DNA from: Epilithonimonas zeae
Lineage (GTDB): Bacteria; Bacteroidota; Bacteroidia; Flavobacteriales; Weeksellaceae
Assembly (NCBI RefSeq): GCF_023278365.1
Contig: NZ_CP075338.1
Location: 1,240,001 to 1,304,000 of the forward strand
DNA: 64,000 nt
Direction of reading: 5' to 3'
Positions 17,295 to 26,208 of the stretch are shown piece after piece. A program made the position numbers and the translations under genes. Under the pieces are notes generated by a model. That model did no database searches. It saw only the letters and a list, made by a program, of their open reading frames with translations, and was not told the DNA's origin. Numbering within the stretch: the first letter of the stretch is position 1; each line of letters begins with the position of its first letter.

Positions 17295-18554
17295 TTATAT
17301 TTTGTTTACCTGCATTATCTCGAGGTCAAATTCTTTGGAAGCCACCAAAAGATGGTCAAAAATATCGGCCTGAATCTGCTCAAAATTGACCCAGTTAGAA
17401 TCATTGGCAAAACAATAGATCTCCAAAGGCATTCCTTGCGGTGTAATCTCCATTTGTCTCACCATTATCGTTCCTTCCTGGTCGATATTAGGATTATTTT
17501 TAAGATAATTCAAAGCGTAAATTCTGAAAGTTCCAATGTTGGTCAATTGCTGACCATTGATAATCTCATCAGCGTTTTTCAGTGTACTTTTCTGAGCATC
17601 AATTTCTTTTTTCTTTTCCACGAGATAATCGTGAATCAGATTAATCTTCAACAATTCACTAAAAGCTTCATCATTCAGAAATTTGAAAGATTTGATATTA
17701 AATACAATAGATTTTTTTATTCGTCTCGTATTCGTTTCAGACATCACCTGCATATTTTTGATTTCTGTTGTCAGCAAATCATAAGTCGGAATAGTTGAAA
17801 GTGTTTTATCAAAGTTTCTGATCTTCGTTGTCAACAAATCGATATCTTCTATATTACCTTCGATAGAATATTTTGGAATGGCCACCCAGTCGCCTACTTT
17901 CAAATTCTTGGAAGTAGCAACATGGATTCCCGTTACGAAACCTAAAATTGTATCTCTGAAAACCAAAACAATAACGGCAGTTATTGCTCCTAAACTTCCC
18001 AAAACAGTAGTTCCACTTATACCGAACAAAACACAAATAGCTATAACTCCAAAAATAAATCCACCAAAAATCCTAACGGTTTGAGAAATAGAATTGATAG
18101 CGATGATTTTATAATAATCCTGCTGAATCAGGTAATAATTCTGTAAAACTTTGATAAAACGGAAAGCCATATTAGCAATCACCAAAACAATCAAAATCCC
18201 AATAAGCCTTTCCAGAAAAACAAAGCTTTTGGGATGCCTGTAAAAGATAGAAAACAAGGCATAATTCCCAAATCCTAAAGCCAAAATATTAGCCACAGAG
18301 TTGGTGACTTTTGCTTTATAAATGGATTTCATTACAGGATATTTCTCCTTATCAAAAAAGAATTTGAATATAAGATTGATTCCGTTTTTCAGAAGAAAAG
18401 CAACAATAAAAATTAAGAATATCAGAAGCGCAAATTTTAGTGTAATTTGACTTGCTAAGACAAATTCATCAGGAAAAAAATCTTTACAGAAAAAATGAAT
18501 TTCATCACTGATTCGTTGAAGAAAATCTTTGTAATCTATGAGTTCGTTTTTCAT
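17295..18554 (-). CDS. MscS-family mechanosensitive ion channel
   Basis: This 419-residue inner-membrane channel has four to five hydrophobic helices in the first ~190 residues. The last, pore-lining one is rich in Gly/Ala (ISGTTVLGSLGAITAVIVLVFRD) and is followed by the beta domain (GIHVATSKNLKVGDWVAIP, SIEGNIEDIDLLTTKIRNFD). The length and the extended C-terminal domain resemble the YbdG (MscM) subfamily. It should release solutes on hypo-osmotic shock. It heads the minus-strand run that continues into pdxJ and is divergent from the DUF456 gene, with 87 bases between. Confidence 0.9.
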   Translation of the reverse strand: MKNELIDYKDFLQRISDEIHFFCKDFFPDEFVLASQITLKFALLIFLIFIVAFLLKNGINLIFKFFFDKEKYPVMKSIYKAKVTNSVANILALGFGNYALFSIFYRHPKSFVFLERLIGILIVLVIANMAFRFIKVLQNYYLIQQDYYKIIAINSISQTVRIFGGFIFGVIAICVLFGISGTTVLGSLGAITAVIVLVFRDTILGFVTGIHVATSKNLKVGDWVAIPKYSIEGNIEDIDLLTTKIRNFDKTLSTIPTYDLLTTEIKNMQVMSETNTRRIKKSIVFNIKSFKFLNDEAFSELLKINLIHDYLVEKKKEIDAQKSTLKNADEIINGQQLTNIGTFRIYALNYLKNNPNIDQEGTIMVRQMEITPQGMPLEIYCFANDSNWVNFEQIQADIFDHLLVASKEFDLEIMQVNKI

Positions 18555-18641
18555 TGAGAGGAATTATTTCACAAATTTAAGGATAAAATAAATCTTTTGG
18601 CATTACTTTGAATGTTGTATTTTTAAATAAATTTAAAAACT

Positions 18642-19130
18642 ATGGATTCTGTTTTTATCGACATTATCGCTTTGGTTCTGCTTTTTGTAGGAATGCTGGG
18701 AACTTTCCTTCCCGTTTTGCCCGGATTATTATTGAGTATCTGTGGCTTACTGATATTCAAATTTGGGACAGAAAATAATATGCCAATGATTTATGTCTGG
18801 ATTTTCGCGTTCCTAACTCTTGTTTCCACAGTTCTGAATTACGTTATTCCCGCAAAAACCAACAAAAAATATGGAGGAACTCGCTACGGAAGTATTGGTT
18901 CTTTTATTGGAACGCTTCTCGGTTTGTTTTTCATTCCGATTCCCTTAGGATTTTTAATCGGAATGTTATTAGGTGTTTTTCTTGGAGAATTGTTACACGA
19001 TGTTAACGATAGAAAAAAAGCCTTCAACTCTATGAAAGGCGCTTTTATTGGCTTTGTATATGGCACCGGTTTTAGTTTAATGGTTGGGCTGGCAATGTTT
19101 TTGGTTGTTGGCTATTATATTTTCTTTTAA
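18642..19130 (+). CDS. DUF456 family membrane protein
   Basis: This is a 162-residue integral membrane protein with about four hydrophobic segments. The Gly-rich pattern GMLGTFLPVLPGLLLSICG near the N-terminus and the KYGGTRYGSIGSFIGTLLGLFF block with PIPLGFLIGMLLGVFLGEL are the hallmarks of DUF456. The Gly-zipper-like repeats suggest tight helix packing; the function is unknown. It is followed after nine bases by a small lipoprotein gene and is probably co-transcribed with it. Confidence 0.88.
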   Translation: MDSVFIDIIALVLLFVGMLGTFLPVLPGLLLSICGLLIFKFGTENNMPMIYVWIFAFLTLVSTVLNYVIPAKTNKKYGGTRYGSIGSFIGTLLGLFFIPIPLGFLIGMLLGVFLGELLHDVNDRKKAFNSMKGAFIGFVYGTGFSLMVGLAMFLVVGYYIFF

Positions 19131-19139
19131 AACTTTTGA

Positions 19140-19547
19140 ATGATGAAATTTAAAGCACTTTTATTTGCACCTATCCTTTTGTTGATGAGCAATTGCAAAA
19201 CACAATCTCAAACTTCAACATCAGATAATATTATTAAACTTGGAGTCAACAAAAAGGTTACGATTCCAAATTCAAAGACGAGTATAGAATTTAAAGAAAT
19301 TATCGAAGACAGCCGTTGCCCTGCCAATGTAACTTGTGTTTGGGAAGGTATTGCGATTGTCAATCTAAATGCATTTTCAGGAAAAGATACTAAAGACATC
19401 AAAGTCGCAACAAGAGATTTCTTACCAAAAGAAGTTACCAAATCTTTTAATTATGCGGGCTATAGATTTACGGTGCAGGAAGTAAAACCTTATCCTGGAG
19501 GAAAAGAAGAAGCGCCTAGTGTGACTCTTAAATATGAGAAAGAATAG
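19140..19547 (+). CDS. small lipoprotein of unknown function
   Basis: This 135-residue protein has a lipoprotein signal peptide with lipobox LMSNC (Cys ~20). The mature part is beta-rich with one conserved-looking pair of Cys in DSRCPANVTCVWEG, a motif I know from small Bacteroidota lipoproteins of unassigned function. It probably forms a disulfide-stabilised periplasmic or surface domain. The gene lies directly after the DUF456 gene and converges on ung. Confidence 0.78.
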   Translation: MMKFKALLFAPILLLMSNCKTQSQTSTSDNIIKLGVNKKVTIPNSKTSIEFKEIIEDSRCPANVTCVWEGIAIVNLNAFSGKDTKDIKVATRDFLPKEVTKSFNYAGYRFTVQEVKPYPGGKEEAPSVTLKYEKE

Positions 19548-19605
19548 TAAATCTCTGAGATAAATAAACTCTAAAATTCTCTAACTTTCTAACTCTAAAC
19601 CCAAT

Positions 19606-20250
19606 TTATCCCCAAACAATTGGATTTTTCCCTTTTTCTAAAAGATACTTATTGATTTTAGAAAACGGCTTGCTTCCGAAAAAACCTCTGTAAACAGAGA
19701 ATGGTGAAGGATGTGCCGATTGAATAATAAAATGTTTAGTCTCGTCTATCAGCGAGGCTTTTTTTTGTGCAAATGCGCCCCAAAGTACAAACACGACATT
19801 TTGTTTTCTATCAGAAATTTGTTTAATGATATAATCTGTAAACGTTTCCCAACCAAGGTCTCTATGCGAATTGGGCTCGTGCGCTTTTACGGTTAGAGTT
19901 GCATTAAGAAGAAGAACACCCTGTTTTGCCCAATCTTGTAAATCTTTATTTTTTCTATTGATTCCCATATCTTCTTTCAGTTCAATAAAGATATTTTTGA
20001 GAGAAGGCGGCGCCGTGACATGCTCAGAAACAGAAAAGCAAAGTCCGTTAGCTTGTCCGTCATTATGATAAGGGTCTTGCCCGATAATCACAACTTCCAC
20101 ATCATCAAATTCCGTCAGTTCCAAAGCACGGAAAATCTCATTTTTAGGAGGAAAACATTTAGTAGAATTATATTGAATTTTTACTTTCTCCCAAAGTTGA
20201 TTAAAATAATCACTTTCCTTTATCGGCTTCAAAACTTCTTTCCAAGTCAT
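19606..20250 (-). CDS. ung: uracil-DNA glycosylase
   Basis: Ung removes uracil from DNA in base excision repair. The 214-residue protein shows the water-activating motif GQDPYHNDGQ (Asp59, His62), the uracil-recognition segment GLCFSV, the LLLNATLTV block, and the minor-groove loop HPSPFSVYRGFFG. All family-1 key residues are present and the length is normal. It converges with the small lipoprotein gene. It is transcribed alone, with about 290 bases of spacer upstream. Confidence 0.97.
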   Translation of the reverse strand: MTWKEVLKPIKESDYFNQLWEKVKIQYNSTKCFPPKNEIFRALELTEFDDVEVVIIGQDPYHNDGQANGLCFSVSEHVTAPPSLKNIFIELKEDMGINRKNKDLQDWAKQGVLLLNATLTVKAHEPNSHRDLGWETFTDYIIKQISDRKQNVVFVLWGAFAQKKASLIDETKHFIIQSAHPSPFSVYRGFFGSKPFSKINKYLLEKGKNPIVWG

Positions 20251-20414
20251 TTTTCTGATTTTTTACAAAATTAAATTTAAAAAACTATTAACACAAAGCG
20301 CAAAAACATTTTTAGTCAACATTATTAAAAATCGCAAATTGGAATTGCAAAGATTTGCAACTTATCATAACGAAATAATATTAAAAATTAGCGGCTTGGC
20401 GGTAAAAACAACAA

Positions 20415-20426
20415 AGCAAATTTGCT
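20415..20426. repeat. 12-bp perfect palindrome
   Basis: AGCAAATTTGCT lies in the spacer between ung and the lactonase gene, a divergent promoter region. It could be an operator for a dimeric regulator. In AT-rich DNA such palindromes also arise by chance. The rest of the 290-base spacer holds no gene I can support. Confidence 0.3.
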
Positions 20427-20540
20427 GACATTTCCTCCAAAATAAAGTTAATTATTCATAAAAGACCTTTGGCTTAATTTTTATTGTAATAAATTCGGGC
20501 GAAATTTTAAATTTTATCTAAAAATATAGTCCTCAATAGA

Positions 20541-21653
20541 ATGAAAATCTGGAATAGTTTTATTTTCTCAACAATATTTATGGCTAATTTATCTGCACAG
20601 AATACGATTATCGTAGGAACTTACACCAACAGTGAGAAGTGCAGCAGTGGCGGAATTCACATTTTCGATTTTGATGAAAACACCTATAAATATAACCTCA
20701 AATATCATACAGAAAATATCATTAATCCAAGTTTTGTAAGCCTTAGTCCAGACAAAAAATTTCTATTTTCTGTCAACGAGAATGGCTACAAAAGTACAAT
20801 CACTTCTTTTTCTATCGACGAACCTAATGGAACTCTAATCAAAAAAGATGAACGTAAAACGCAAGGTGAAGACCCGTGTTTCTTGATTTCCGATGACCAA
20901 AATATTATCGTAGCCAATTATTCCGGTGGAAGCATCAATGTTTTCAAACGTTATGCTGATGGAAAATTATCCGATGTTTTCCAGAATATCAAATTTGAAG
21001 GTGTTGGTGTGAATCCGAAAAGACAGGAAAAATCACACATTCATCAGGTTCAGTTTTCTCAGGATGGAAAATATGTTTTGGCAACTGATTTAGGTTTGGA
21101 TAAAATTTATGTTTTCAAATACAACAAAACTGGCGAAAAAGTTCTGGAAAAAGTTGGTGAATTTGATGCAAAGAAAGGTTCCGGACCAAGACATATTGCG
21201 TTTGATAAAAGTGGAAAATTAATTTATCTTGTTCAGGAATTGAGTGGTGATTTATCTGTTCTAAGTTTTAATGAAGGTAAGATTGAATTAATTCAAGAAG
21301 AAACTCTGTTATCCAGAAAAGTTAGGTTCAATTTCAGAGCGGCGGATATTCATTTATCGGACAATGAAAAATTTTTATACGTTACCAATCGTGATGATGC
21401 CGACGATATTACGACTTTCAAAATCTTGGAAGATGGAAAAGTCAAAAGAATTCAGCAAATCAAAACAACAGGTAGAAATCCTAGAAACTTCGCCATCAGT
21501 CCTAATAATAAATTGGTTTTGATAGCCAACCAAGACACCAATAGAATCAATATTTTCAGTAGAGATTTGAAAACCGGCGAATTGACTCCAACTAATAAGT
21601 CGATTCCCGTTTGTGCTCCTGTGAACGTCATTTTCTATGAAAAAGGTAAATAA
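20541..21653 (+). CDS. secreted lactonase-family beta-propeller protein
   Basis: This 370-residue protein has a signal peptide (MKIWNSFIFSTIFMANLSAQ). It matches the Lactonase/YbhE family, a seven-bladed beta propeller related to the cytosolic 6-phosphogluconolactonase Pgl of enterics. Family strings include VGTYTNSEKCSSGGIHIF, HIHQVQFSQDGKYVLATDLGLDKIYVF, GSGPRHIAF and VTNRDDADDITTF. The signal peptide makes a role in cytosolic sugar phosphate metabolism unlikely. It is paralogous to the gene at 24088-25215, and the DUF5686 gene lies between the two. Confidence 0.85.
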   Translation: MKIWNSFIFSTIFMANLSAQNTIIVGTYTNSEKCSSGGIHIFDFDENTYKYNLKYHTENIINPSFVSLSPDKKFLFSVNENGYKSTITSFSIDEPNGTLIKKDERKTQGEDPCFLISDDQNIIVANYSGGSINVFKRYADGKLSDVFQNIKFEGVGVNPKRQEKSHIHQVQFSQDGKYVLATDLGLDKIYVFKYNKTGEKVLEKVGEFDAKKGSGPRHIAFDKSGKLIYLVQELSGDLSVLSFNEGKIELIQEETLLSRKVRFNFRAADIHLSDNEKFLYVTNRDDADDITTFKILEDGKVKRIQQIKTTGRNPRNFAISPNNKLVLIANQDTNRINIFSRDLKTGELTPTNKSIPVCAPVNVIFYEKGK

Positions 21654-21708
21654 TTTTACAGCTAAACAATATTTTAAACAAAACACAGTTCTAATAGATT
21701 AATGCTTG

Positions 21709-24024
21709 ATGAAATCGATGCTTGATAAAAAATTTATCCTTACCTTTTTTCTGATTTTAATAAATGGTTTACTTTTCTCACAAAATGAAAAAGAAAACCA
21801 AATCGAAGACGTCGTTATCAAAGGCGTTAAAAAATATAAGAACAAAAAAGAAAATCCGGCTTACGCTATTATGCAGCAAGTCTGGAAAAAGAAAAAATCC
21901 AACGGACTTCTGCTCCACAAAGATTATCAATACAAAACTTACGAGAAAATCGATTTTCGTCTTGATAATATCGACAGTGCTTTTACCAAGAAAAAAGCGT
22001 TTCGCGGAATGGATTCTATCATTTTCAAATACAATGATTCTTCTGAGATTGCGGGAAAAGCGGTTCTTCCTATCTTCATAACAGAAAGCATCTTCAATGT
22101 TTATGGTAAAAATGGTCCAAAGAAAGAACGTAAAGATTTGGTTGCGACAAGACTTTCGGGACTGAAGAATAATCAAATTGTTTCCAAAACGATACAGAAT
22201 ATGTATCAGGACATCAATATTTATGACAACACGATTAATTATCTGAATATTGGTTTTGTAAGTCCAGTTTCTACCGATGGTTTTGGTATTTTCGATTATA
22301 ATATTACGGATACGATTGAGGTTAATACTGTTCGTTCTTACGAGATTCGGTTCACGCCAAAAAATCCTGATGCATTGGCTCTGAAAGGGCGTCTTTACAT
22401 TTCTATGGACAAGTACAATGTAATGAAAGTAGAGATGGAAACGAATAAAAAAATCAATATCAATTTCGTCAAAAACATTGCTACAGATTTGGAATTCGAT
22501 AATCCAGACGATTCTACTTTTATCCCAATCAGAAACGAAACGACCTTGCAATTGGTTCTCAATGATAAGGAAAAAGCAAAATATGTACTTGCAAAAAGGG
22601 TTGCCAACTATTCCGATTATCAGTTTGATAAAGGATTAACGGATGATTTCCTCAACAAAATTGTTGTTCCCGAAGACGAAATGGTTGCTAAGGACGAAGA
22701 GTATTGGCAAGTTAACAGAACTGAACCGCTAACAACCAGTCAACAGAATATCTACAAAATGTACGACGAATTAGAACATAATCCGAAGTACAAAAAGGTT
22801 GTTAAAATCATAGAAATTGGAAACTCCGGCTACATCCCTCTCGGGAAAAGTGGTATTGATTTCGGGAATATTTTTCAGGGATTTGGTTATAATGATATAG
22901 AAGGAACCAGGCTAAGAGGTGGTTTCAGGACCTATCGTGGAAAGAACGATATGTGGCGAATCCAGGCGTACACTGCTTACGGTTTCCGAGACCAAAAATG
23001 GAAATTTGGTGGTGAAGCAAAATATATGTTCAATAAAACCGATCGTTTTCAGATTGGTGCCGGTTTTAGAAAAGACGTTTTACAGTTAGGCGTTCAATTG
23101 ACGACAGACGAAGGAATTATGACAAGGTCTTTTGCTTCTTCTTCTGTCCTTAACAGTGGAGAAACGACTTCTATGAGTTCTGTGAAACAAAGTAATATCT
23201 ATACGAGTATCGAACCTTGGAAAAACATCCAATTGCGTCTGGATGCGACCCAACAAAGCATCGAATCTGCAGATTCTAACTTGTTCAATATTAATTATTA
23301 CAGAGGCGGCGTCTTGCGATCAGATTTGAATGACACGAGATTCACAGCAACAATTATTGCAAGACCTGGAATAAAATTTTCCACTTATGGCGTTGATCGT
23401 TACGAAATGACAGCTTTAGCCACTAATCCAACTTTGATTTTAAAATACACAAAAGGAGTTGGTGGTGTCTTTAATTCTGATTTTAATTATAACAAATTAC
23501 AATTCTATTATTATCAACCTGTGATTTTAGGAAATTGGGGAAGATTATTTGCGAATGTTGAAGCCGGTAAAAACTTTGATGCACTTCCACTCGCTTTGCA
23601 AAATGTGATGCCTGCCAATCAATCTTATGGTTTGGTAAGAGGTGTTTTTTCTTTGATGAATTATTATGAATTTGTAGCAGATTCTTATGCTGTTTTGTTT
23701 TTGGAGCATCACTTCAATGGGAAAATTTTATCACAAATTCCTTTGATTAAAAAGCTTAAATTAAGAGAAGTTGCATTTTTCCGTTCTGGCGTTGGAAGTC
23801 TGAAGCAAGAATCCATAACGATGAATGCCGGAAATATGAACCTAAGTGCTCCTGAAAAACCTTATTACGAATATGGTTTTGGAATCGAGAATATTGGTTG
23901 GGGCAATTTCAGAATATTGAGAGTCGATTTTAACTGGAGAGGAAATTACTTAAATCATAAAACAACCGCAAATACCGATGTAAGAAAATTTGGTGTTCAG
24001 TTTGGTTTCCAGATGAATTTTTAG
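21709..24024 (+). CDS. DUF5686 family outer-membrane protein
   Basis: This protein of about 771 residues has a signal peptide (KKFILTFFLILINGLLFSQ). Starts at 21709 or 21718 are both possible; the bases ATGCTTGAT occur at 21702 and again at 21718, which blurs the choice. The N-terminal ~80 residues carry the NPAYAIMQQVWKKKKSN motif seen in DUF5686 proteins. The remainder is an aromatic-rich, beta-strand-alternating C-terminal barrel ending FGVQFGFQMNF, with a terminal Phe as in outer-membrane barrels. In many relatives a CarboxypepD_reg-like domain precedes this region; here it is missing. The function is unknown. Confidence 0.8.
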   Translation: MKSMLDKKFILTFFLILINGLLFSQNEKENQIEDVVIKGVKKYKNKKENPAYAIMQQVWKKKKSNGLLLHKDYQYKTYEKIDFRLDNIDSAFTKKKAFRGMDSIIFKYNDSSEIAGKAVLPIFITESIFNVYGKNGPKKERKDLVATRLSGLKNNQIVSKTIQNMYQDINIYDNTINYLNIGFVSPVSTDGFGIFDYNITDTIEVNTVRSYEIRFTPKNPDALALKGRLYISMDKYNVMKVEMETNKKININFVKNIATDLEFDNPDDSTFIPIRNETTLQLVLNDKEKAKYVLAKRVANYSDYQFDKGLTDDFLNKIVVPEDEMVAKDEEYWQVNRTEPLTTSQQNIYKMYDELEHNPKYKKVVKIIEIGNSGYIPLGKSGIDFGNIFQGFGYNDIEGTRLRGGFRTYRGKNDMWRIQAYTAYGFRDQKWKFGGEAKYMFNKTDRFQIGAGFRKDVLQLGVQLTTDEGIMTRSFASSSVLNSGETTSMSSVKQSNIYTSIEPWKNIQLRLDATQQSIESADSNLFNINYYRGGVLRSDLNDTRFTATIIARPGIKFSTYGVDRYEMTALATNPTLILKYTKGVGGVFNSDFNYNKLQFYYYQPVILGNWGRLFANVEAGKNFDALPLALQNVMPANQSYGLVRGVFSLMNYYEFVADSYAVLFLEHHFNGKILSQIPLIKKLKLREVAFFRSGVGSLKQESITMNAGNMNLSAPEKPYYEYGFGIENIGWGNFRILRVDFNWRGNYLNHKTTANTDVRKFGVQFGFQMNF

Positions 24025-24087
24025 GAAATTTGTGACAATACAGGTTTAATTCTGTAAATGTCTAATTCCAGATTAATTCGTCACCAA

Positions 24088-25215
24088 ATGAAATTCCAAA
24101 AAATCTTTCTATTATTAAGTTTCTTAATTTTTACAAGTTTATACTCACAAAGACAATTTGTATTTTTTGGTTCTTACAATTGGGACAAAGGTTCGGAAGC
24201 GGTTTATGTTTATGAATTGGATACAGAAACCGGAAAACTGACGAAAGTTGCTTCATCTTCTGACGTTATCAATCCAGGTTATATTACAGTTTCGTCTGAT
24301 GGGAAATACGTTTACGCATCTTCTGATGCCAAGACTCCAAATTATGGAACAGTAAGTTCTTTTGCGTTTGATCCCGATAAGAAAACATTAACTTTTCTCA
24401 ATCAACAAAAAACGGGTGGCGAAAATCCTGTTTATGTGAATGTTGATAAAAGCGGAAAATGGCTTATTAATGCAACATACAATCAAGCCACTATTTCTGT
24501 TTTTCCTCTTCTTGAAAATGGCAAAATAGATTCGATAGCGCAGCATTTCAAATTCACGGAAGGAAGTGGTGTTGATGCGAAAAGGCAGGAGAAAGCACAC
24601 ACGCATTCTGTAGTTTTTTCGCCCGATTTTAAAACTGTACTTTTTGCAGATTTGGGAGCGGATAAAATATTACAATATCCATTTGATGCAATCCAAAAAC
24701 AACCTTTGATTGATAGCCAAAGTACATTCATCAATACAAAACCTGGAAGCGGACCAAGACATATCACTTTTAGCAAAGATGGAAAATTGGCTTATTCTAT
24801 TGAAGAATTGGCTGGGATGATTTCGGTTTATGATTTTTCTGAAAACAAGCTTAAAGAAATCCAAAGAATTGCAACCCATCCCGACAAAATAAAAGACGGT
24901 TTTGAAAGTTCTGATGTTCATATTTCTCCAGACGGAAAATTCCTCTATGCGACCAACAGAGGAAAGGAAAATAATATAGCGATTTTCAAAGTTTTAAATG
25001 ACGGAAAATTAGAATCTATCGGCTATCAAAAAACAAGAGGAAAACATCCCAGAACTTTTGCGATTGATGAAACTGGAAAATTCATTATTGTGACTAATGT
25101 TATTTCGCAAGATGTAACTGTTTTCAAAAGAAACTTAGAAACCGGAATATTGAAAAAAGTCGGAAAACCAATTAAAATCAAAAATGTGACTTGTGTGAAA
25201 ACGAAGATGTATTGA
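24088..25215 (+). CDS. secreted lactonase-family beta-propeller protein, paralogue
   Basis: The start at 24088 gives 375 residues beginning with a signal peptide (MKFQKIFLLLSFLIFTSLYSQ); an in-frame ATG at 24058 would add ten. It shares with the gene at 20541 the strings GSGPRHITFSKDGKLAY, HTHSVVFSPDFKTVLFADLGADKI and SSDVHISPDGKFLYATNRG, so the two are clearly paralogues of the Lactonase/YbhE family. Both have signal peptides. Their shared location on either side of a DUF5686 barrel suggests a tandem duplication with a common envelope role. Confidence 0.85.
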   Translation: MKFQKIFLLLSFLIFTSLYSQRQFVFFGSYNWDKGSEAVYVYELDTETGKLTKVASSSDVINPGYITVSSDGKYVYASSDAKTPNYGTVSSFAFDPDKKTLTFLNQQKTGGENPVYVNVDKSGKWLINATYNQATISVFPLLENGKIDSIAQHFKFTEGSGVDAKRQEKAHTHSVVFSPDFKTVLFADLGADKILQYPFDAIQKQPLIDSQSTFINTKPGSGPRHITFSKDGKLAYSIEELAGMISVYDFSENKLKEIQRIATHPDKIKDGFESSDVHISPDGKFLYATNRGKENNIAIFKVLNDGKLESIGYQKTRGKHPRTFAIDETGKFIIVTNVISQDVTVFKRNLETGILKKVGKPIKIKNVTCVKTKMY

Positions 25216-25262
25216 TTTTATCTGATCGCAAAGGCGCAACCTTTCTAGAAAATAATATCTCT

Positions 25263-25296
25263 AAAAAGTCGCAAAAGAAAACTTTGCGACTTTTTT
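25263..25296 (+). terminator. rho-independent terminator
   Basis: The 13-bp stem AAAAAGTCGCAAA (25263-25275) pairs with TTTGCGACTTTTT (25283-25295), followed by T. It ends the lactonase-DUF5686-lactonase transcript. Confidence 0.8.
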
Positions 25297-25344
25297 GTTG
25301 TTAGAATATAAAACGTTCTTGCGACTTTGCGTTAAATATAATTC

Positions 25345-25352
25345 TATCTTTG
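25345..25352 (+). promoter_or_regulatory. Bacteroidota -7 box immediately before rsmA
   Basis: TATCTTTG matches TAnnTTTG exactly and ends four bases before the ATG at 25357. A TTTG at 25326-25329, or a TTG at about 25319, could act as the -33 element. Transcription should start at or within a base or two of the ATG, giving a leaderless or nearly leaderless mRNA. Confidence 0.55.
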
Positions 25353-25356
25353 CAAA

Positions 25357-26133
25357 ATGGACGTTAGAGCAAAAAAACATCTTGGTCAACATTTTCTTAC
25401 AGACCAGAATATCGCACGCAACATTGTAGATTCGTTGTCTTTTGAAGGCTACAAAAAAGTTTTGGAAGTCGGTCCGGGAATGGGCGTTCTTACAAAATTT
25501 CTTCTCGAAAAAGAGTCAGAAATCTATGTTGCAGAAATCGACCAGGAATCTATCGTCTATCTGAAAAACCATTATCCAAAGCTTGAAGAGCAACATTTTG
25601 TTGGTGACTTTCTGAAAATCAATATCCCGGAAGTTTTTGGGGAAGAATTGGCTGTGATTGGGAATTTTCCTTATAATATTTCGTCTCAGATTTTGTTTAA
25701 AATTATAGATAATTTCCAGTTTGTTCCAGAAATGAGCGGAATGTTCCAGAAAGAAGTGGCTGAAAGAACCGCCGCAAAACCGAGAACAAAAGATTACGGA
25801 ATTCTATCAGTTTTGGTTCAGGCTTATTACGATGTGGAATATCTTTTTACGGTTCACGAACATGTCTTCAATCCACCTCCAAAAGTAAAATCCGGCGTTA
25901 TCCGAATGACCCGAAATTTGAAAGAAGGATTAGCTGGAAATGAGGTTCTATTCAAACAAATCGTAAAAGCTGGTTTTGGACAAAGACGTAAAAAGATGAG
26001 CAACGCTTTGAAAGTTCTTGATATCCCTGAAAATATGAAATCTCACCCGTTCCTTGACATCAGAGCTGAAGAATTGTCTGTTGCAGATTTTATTGCTTTT
26101 GCGAATGAGTGGAAAGTGAGTTTGGGAGCTTGA
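25357..26133 (+). CDS. rsmA: 16S rRNA (adenine1518-N6/adenine1519-N6)-dimethyltransferase
   Basis: RsmA (KsgA) dimethylates two adjacent adenines in the 3' hairpin of 16S rRNA late in 30S assembly. The 258-residue protein has AKKHLGQHFLTD at the N-terminus, the SAM-binding motif EVGPGMGVLT, and the catalytic motif IV GNFPYNISSQ. The C-terminal basic domain includes GFGQRRKKMSNALK. Length and motifs are complete. The TGA stop is the first bases of a GAGTGTTT tandem repeat. Confidence 0.97.
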   Translation: MDVRAKKHLGQHFLTDQNIARNIVDSLSFEGYKKVLEVGPGMGVLTKFLLEKESEIYVAEIDQESIVYLKNHYPKLEEQHFVGDFLKINIPEVFGEELAVIGNFPYNISSQILFKIIDNFQFVPEMSGMFQKEVAERTAAKPRTKDYGILSVLVQAYYDVEYLFTVHEHVFNPPPKVKSGVIRMTRNLKEGLAGNEVLFKQIVKAGFGQRRKKMSNALKVLDIPENMKSHPFLDIRAEELSVADFIAFANEWKVSLGA

Positions 26134-26180
26134 GTGTTTGAATGTTTGAGTGTTTGAGTGTTTGAGTGTTTGAGTGTTTA
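26132..26180. repeat. 8-bp tandem repeat, six units
   Basis: GAGTGTTT is repeated six times (26132-26179), with one variant unit GAATGTTT (second). The array starts within the rsmA stop codon (TGA at 26131-26133). Unit number could change by slippage without affecting the protein. Confidence 0.9.
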
Positions 26181-26208
26181 TCAAAAACTAAATTATAACA
26201 TAGTATTG

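Noticed and set aside
20541-21653. Naming the secreted propeller a 6-phosphogluconolactonase (pgl)
   Set aside because: The family is related, but this protein has a signal peptide and the genome already has a DevB-type pgl in the zwf operon.
21778-22551. A 257-codon minus-strand frame opposite the DUF5686 gene
   Set aside because: It is antisense to a protein with clear signal peptide and barrel pattern. The product is Ile/Phe/Arg-rich low-complexity text without any motif.
26131-26180. Short direct repeats that might suggest a CRISPR array
   Set aside because: The units are 8 bp, directly adjacent and without unique spacers, so this is a simple tandem repeat.
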